DNA from: Helicobacter anseris
GTDB taxonomy: Bacteria; Campylobacterota; Campylobacteria; Campylobacterales; Helicobacteraceae
Direction: 5' to 3'
Assembly: GCA_004368235.1 (NCBI GenBank)
Contig: JXTW01000006.1
Span: 28,680 to 92,679, forward strand
DNA length: 64,000 bases
Within the stretch, counting starts at the first letter, position 1. Every line of letters starts with the position of its first letter. Below are positions 63,400-64,000 of the stretch, piece after piece. The translations under genes and the position numbers were made by a program. The notes under the pieces were generated by a model. It saw only the letters and a program-made list of their open reading frames with translations. It searched no databases and was not told the DNA's origin.

Positions 63400-64000
63400 A
63401 TAGCATAGAAGAATTACTAAAAACGCATTGTCCTAATGGTGTGGAGTATAAGGCGTTGGGTGAAGCGTGCGAAACGCTTGGTAAGGCAACATTGAAGCAA
63501 GGTAATCTAATTGAAAATGGAAAATATCCTGTTGTAAATTCTGGCAGAGAATTTTATGGATATTATGACAGCTATAATAACGATGGAGATGCTTTTACTA
63601 TTGCTTCAAGAGGAGAATACGCAGGCTTTATAACTTATATGGACAATAATTTTTGGGCTGGGGGGTTATGTTATCCCTATCGTTCCAACAATAAACAAAT
63701 ATCAACAAAATTTATTTACTATTTTTTAAAATCACAAGAAATAAAAATTATGAATACTTTAGTTGCTAGAGGAAGTATTCCAGCTTTAAATAAAGTCGAT
63801 ATTGATAAATTTAAAATCCCCCTTCCTCCCCTAGTAGTGCAAGAGGAAATAGTAAGAATCCTAGATACTTTTACAGAATTACAACAAGAATTACAACAAG
63901 AATTACAATTACGTAAAAAACAATATGAATACTATCGTGAAAAACTCTTAAGCTTTGAGCACCTCGATTCTATAACGGGGGGGGGGGGCATTAGATATAT
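63396..64000 (+). CDS. hsdS: Type I restriction-modification specificity subunit HsdS, 3-prime truncated
   Basis: About 201 residues are visible, continuing past the window. HsdS picks the DNA target for both methylation and cutting. MNSIEELLKTHCPNGVEYKALGEACE is the usual start; one target-recognition domain follows (about 20-140), ending FKIPLPPLVVQEEIVRILDTF, the family motif. The central helix has ELQQ repeated by a 12-bp tandem repeat (63876-63908). A G12 tract (63977-63988) follows the QYEYYREKLLSFEHLDS segment, just before the expected second half. The ATG overlaps the hsdR stop (ATGA). Confidence 0.93.
   Translation, partial: MNSIEELLKTHCPNGVEYKALGEACETLGKATLKQGNLIENGKYPVVNSGREFYGYYDSYNNDGDAFTIASRGEYAGFITYMDNNFWAGGLCYPYRSNNKQISTKFIYYFLKSQEIKIMNTLVARGSIPALNKVDIDKFKIPLPPLVVQEEIVRILDTFTELQQELQQELQLRKKQYEYYREKLLSFEHLDSITGGGGIRY
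63876..63908 (+). repeat. 12-bp tandem repeat in the hsdS central spacer
   Basis: GAATTACAACAA occurs twice in full (63876-63887, 63888-63899) and then as a nine-base partial copy (63900-63908), encoding ELQQELQQELQ. Being a multiple of three it can change copy number without breaking the frame. In EcoR124 a 12-bp repeat at the same place sets the gap between the two half-sites. Confidence 0.9.
63977..63988 (+). repeat. G12 homopolymer in hsdS
   Basis: Twelve G after AAC. In the present state the frame reads ITGGGGIRY and is open to the window end. With eleven G it would read GGGALDI, also open to the end; with thirteen it meets TAG at once. Confidence 0.92.

Overview
The window is AT-rich DNA from the chromosome of a Campylobacterota bacterium, almost certainly a Helicobacter. 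The best single marker is one 2880-codon reading frame in which RNA polymerase beta and beta-prime are fused (rpoBC), an arrangement known from Helicobacter and Wolinella. Gene order also recalls Helicobacter pylori, cited here from memory of that genome: rseP-xseA (HP0258-0259), ligA-cheV3-aspS-adk-ppa (HP0615-0620), prfB-HP0170-U32 peptidase (HP0171-0169), ddl-hydrolase-murF (HP0738-0740), lpxK-nadE (HP0328-0329), fliK-flgD-flgE2 (HP0906-0908) and flgM-flgN-flgK (HP1122-1119). Genes such as a type II NADH dehydrogenase, MsrP and a paired SMR exporter are compatible with an enterohepatic species; I cannot name the species.

Layout. 1-1010: 3-prime-truncated GDP-mannose pyrophosphorylase (minus strand). 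1205-18130: the translation/transcription superoperon (four tRNAs, tuf, rpmG, tRNA-Trp, secE, nusG, rplKAJL, rpoBC, rpsL, rpsG, fusA), with a leader structure before rplJ, an attenuator before rpoBC and a strong terminator after fusA. 18205-21757: a small membrane protein, then flgM-flgN-flgK and a TIGR02757-family gene, with a sigma-28-like promoter before flgM and a near-perfect sigma-54 promoter inside the 3-prime end of flgM. 21769-24885: rpmB, pgsA, rseP, xseA. 24871-31484: a long minus-strand run (ankyrin protein, HIT protein, membrane-anchored MurF, acylphosphatase, hydrolase, Ddl, LpxK, NadE) devoted mainly to the envelope. 31617-33336: flaA with a sigma-28 promoter and a large terminator. 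33360-39934: paired SMR exporter, ligA (minus), cheV3, aspS, adk, ppa. 39932-43909: NDH-2, an HxlR regulator divergent from a small flavodoxin-fold oxidoreductase, ferritin with twin operator-like repeats, and MsrP. 43937-48849: prfB, a conserved hypothetical, U32 peptidase and two glycosyltransferases. 48866-53755 (minus): nrdA, nitroreductase, typA. 53887-58763: sigma-54-driven fliK-flgD-flgE2. 58844-64000: purB, hsdR and a truncated hsdS, visibly richer in G+C than everything before.

Most remarkable points: (i) fliK is broken at an A9 tract and is restored exactly by one extra A; (ii) hsdS carries both a 12-bp in-frame tandem repeat in its central spacer and a G12 tract, so the type I restriction specificity looks doubly switchable; (iii) the base composition changes sharply at the purB start and stays changed to the window end, suggesting import of purB and the restriction locus together; (iv) the flagellar checkpoint genes pack a class 3 promoter, the anti-sigma gene and a class 2 promoter into about 250 bp, with a hairpin predicted at the 5-prime end of the flgN-flgK transcript. 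I found no CRISPR array, insertion sequence or rRNA. No radically new system is evident; the switchable hsdS and the slippable fliK are the best leads.
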